DNA from: an uncultured Rikenellaceae bacterium
GTDB taxonomy: Bacteria > Bacteroidota > Bacteroidia > Bacteroidales > Rikenellaceae
Reading direction: 5' to 3'
DNA: 17,047 nt
Assembly (NCBI GenBank): GCA_904501625.1
Contig: CAJGBR010000034.1
Location: forward strand, 1-17,047
In this document: one piece after another, positions 16,083 through 17,047 of the stretch
Numbering within the stretch: position 1 is the stretch's first letter
Layout: each line of letters begins with the position of its first letter
Translations under genes and position numbers: made by a program
Notes under the pieces: model-generated
Databases searched by the model: none
What the model saw: only the letters and a program-made list of their open reading frames with translations
Told to the model about the DNA's origin: nothing

Positions 16083-16934
16083 ATGGCAAACTTGAAAGAA
16101 ATTTTCAATCAGATAGAACTGATCAAAAATATCCTAACAGACAAAAATGATGTCAATGAAATCCCTCAAATCGAATACGACATCGTTATGGAGAAGTTGA
16201 GAAATATCTATGAACAGATGCTGGTCAAAGAGTGTGAATCACACACTTCAGAGACACAACACATTAACAATCAGGATGTTAAAAATATCATAATTCCGTC
16301 AACAATTGCTGATATTGACACATCTGATGAAGAGTTGTGCAGTTCAGAACCTGAAATCGAAATTCACGTAGTTCCAACTATCGAAACTCAGAACGACACA
16401 ATTGCTCCTGAACCAGAACAAATTCAAGAACCAGAGCCTATTCAGGCCTCAAAGTCAATTGTCGCAGAAGTGCAAAATGATCCATTATTTGACGATATTG
16501 ACAACGAAATAATCGAACGCATCTACGGAAATTCAGCTCCGACTAAGGGTGCAACAACAGCACCTCAAGAAGTTGAACCCCAAACTGTCACTCAACTCGA
16601 AATAGGTGAACGTCGCGTTTTGGGTGATGTGCTGAAAAACGGTTCGGAGGTGCTCAACGAAACTCTCGGTAACAATGCCACAAAAGATTTGGCAACAAAG
16701 TTGTCTTCGGGATATTCTGATCTGAGAACACAAATCGGAATCAATGACAAATTTATGTTTATCAGAGAATTATTTAATAACGATGAAAATCTCTACGAAC
16801 ATACCGTCAGCAGCCTGAACAAATATTCAGACCTCGATGAGGCACTAATCTTCTTGAATGAAAATTTCCGCTGGAAAGGAGATAATCCGGCTGCTCAATC
16901 GTTTATTAATATGTTGATAAAAAAATTGTCGTAA
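16083..16934 (+). CDS. Conserved Bacteroidales protein of unknown function, acidic linker
   Basis: I do not recognise a characterised function for this 283-aa protein. It has no signal peptide or membrane segment, so it is presumably cytoplasmic. Three parts can be seen. A helical N terminus (1-50) resembles a short coiled-coil region. A low-complexity acidic linker (about 52-170) is rich in Glu, Pro, Gln and Thr (for example APEPEQIQEPEPIQ) and contains a short possible helix, NDPLFDDIDNEIIERIYG (132-149). A well-formed C-terminal domain (about 175-283) includes DLRTQIGINDKFMFIRELF, a YSDLDEALIFLNENFRWK block and a final helix. From memory, similar C-terminal domains occur in uncharacterised Bacteroidales proteins; this needs a search to confirm. 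It begins 49 bases after the receptor-like gene with no terminator between, and ends 7 bases before rsmI. Confidence 0.8.
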   Translation: MANLKEIFNQIELIKNILTDKNDVNEIPQIEYDIVMEKLRNIYEQMLVKECESHTSETQHINNQDVKNIIIPSTIADIDTSDEELCSSEPEIEIHVVPTIETQNDTIAPEPEQIQEPEPIQASKSIVAEVQNDPLFDDIDNEIIERIYGNSAPTKGATTAPQEVEPQTVTQLEIGERRVLGDVLKNGSEVLNETLGNNATKDLATKLSSGYSDLRTQIGINDKFMFIRELFNNDENLYEHTVSSLNKYSDLDEALIFLNENFRWKGDNPAAQSFINMLIKKLS

Positions 16935-16941
16935 CCGATTT

Positions 16942-17047
16942 ATGGCAAAACTATATATCATACCTACTCCGATTGGCAACCTCGAAGATATCACACTGCG
17001 TGCAATTCGCATTCTTAAAGAGGTTGATCTGTTGCTTGCCGAAGATA
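16942..17047 (+). CDS. rsmI: 16S rRNA (cytidine-1402-2'-O)-methyltransferase, 3' end beyond window
   Basis: The first 35 codons of RsmI are present before the right edge. They read MAKLYIIPTPIGNLEDITLR and continue to DLLLAED, matching the strongly conserved start of this family (tetrapyrrole-methylase fold; PTPIGNLxDIT is diagnostic). RsmI uses SAM to methylate the ribose of C1402 in the ribosomal P-site region. The ATG lies 7 bases after the preceding stop, so the two genes are probably co-transcribed. Only the N-terminal SAM-binding start can be seen; the rest cannot be judged. Confidence 0.93.
   Translation, partial: MAKLYIIPTPIGNLEDITLRAIRILKEVDLLLAED

Noticed and set aside
1..17047. 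Defence system, prophage, integron, CRISPR array or transposon
   Set aside because: No integrase, transposase, restriction, toxin-antitoxin, repeat-spacer or terminal inverted-repeat signatures were seen; all genes look like chromosomal housekeeping or envelope genes.

Overview
The window reads as ordinary chromosomal DNA from a member of the Bacteroidota, most likely order Bacteroidales. The reasons are the GldA/GldF/GldG-type ABC system, a DUF4923-type exported protein, a large TonB-dependent-receptor-like barrel, TAnnTTTG-type -7 promoter boxes, weak or absent Shine-Dalgarno sequences, and signal peptides cleaving before glutamine. Base composition looks moderate (low-to-mid 40s % GC by eye). 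All genes lie on the + strand, packing is tight, and no stretch over 300 bases lacks a gene. I see no tRNA, rRNA, insertion sequence, CRISPR array or phage gene.

Region 1 (1-5339) is an ABC transporter operon: the 3' part of a GldA-like ATPase, then two tandem paralogous proteins of 770 and 768 aa. Each fuses a GldF-like ABC-2 membrane domain to a GldG-like extracytoplasmic domain and a C-terminal anchor. A strong intrinsic terminator ends it. Region 2 (5423-6140) is a one-gene unit, with its own promoter box and terminator, for a secreted DUF4923/lipocalin-like protein. Region 3 (from about 6167) starts at a new promoter box and runs with gaps of 10, 6 and 12 bases and a 4-base overlap through a lipoprotein glutaminyl-peptide cyclotransferase, cobalamin-dependent methionine synthase (metH), methylenetetrahydrofolate reductase (metF), a YgiQ-family radical SAM protein and a TonB-dependent-receptor-like outer-membrane protein lacking the usual N-terminal domains. 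After 49 bases come a Bacteroidales protein of unknown function with an acidic linker and the start of rsmI, cut by the right edge.

The clearest functional pair is metF-metH: MetF makes 5-methyl-THF and MetH uses it to form methionine. The glutaminyl cyclase fits the envelope proteins around it, since two neighbours have predicted mature N-termini beginning with Gln. I found no convincing evidence of a wholly new system. The items most worth a second look are the duplicated GldF-GldG fusions, the shortened TonB-receptor-like protein coupled to YgiQ, the cyclase/N-terminal-Gln relationship, and the unknown protein before rsmI.
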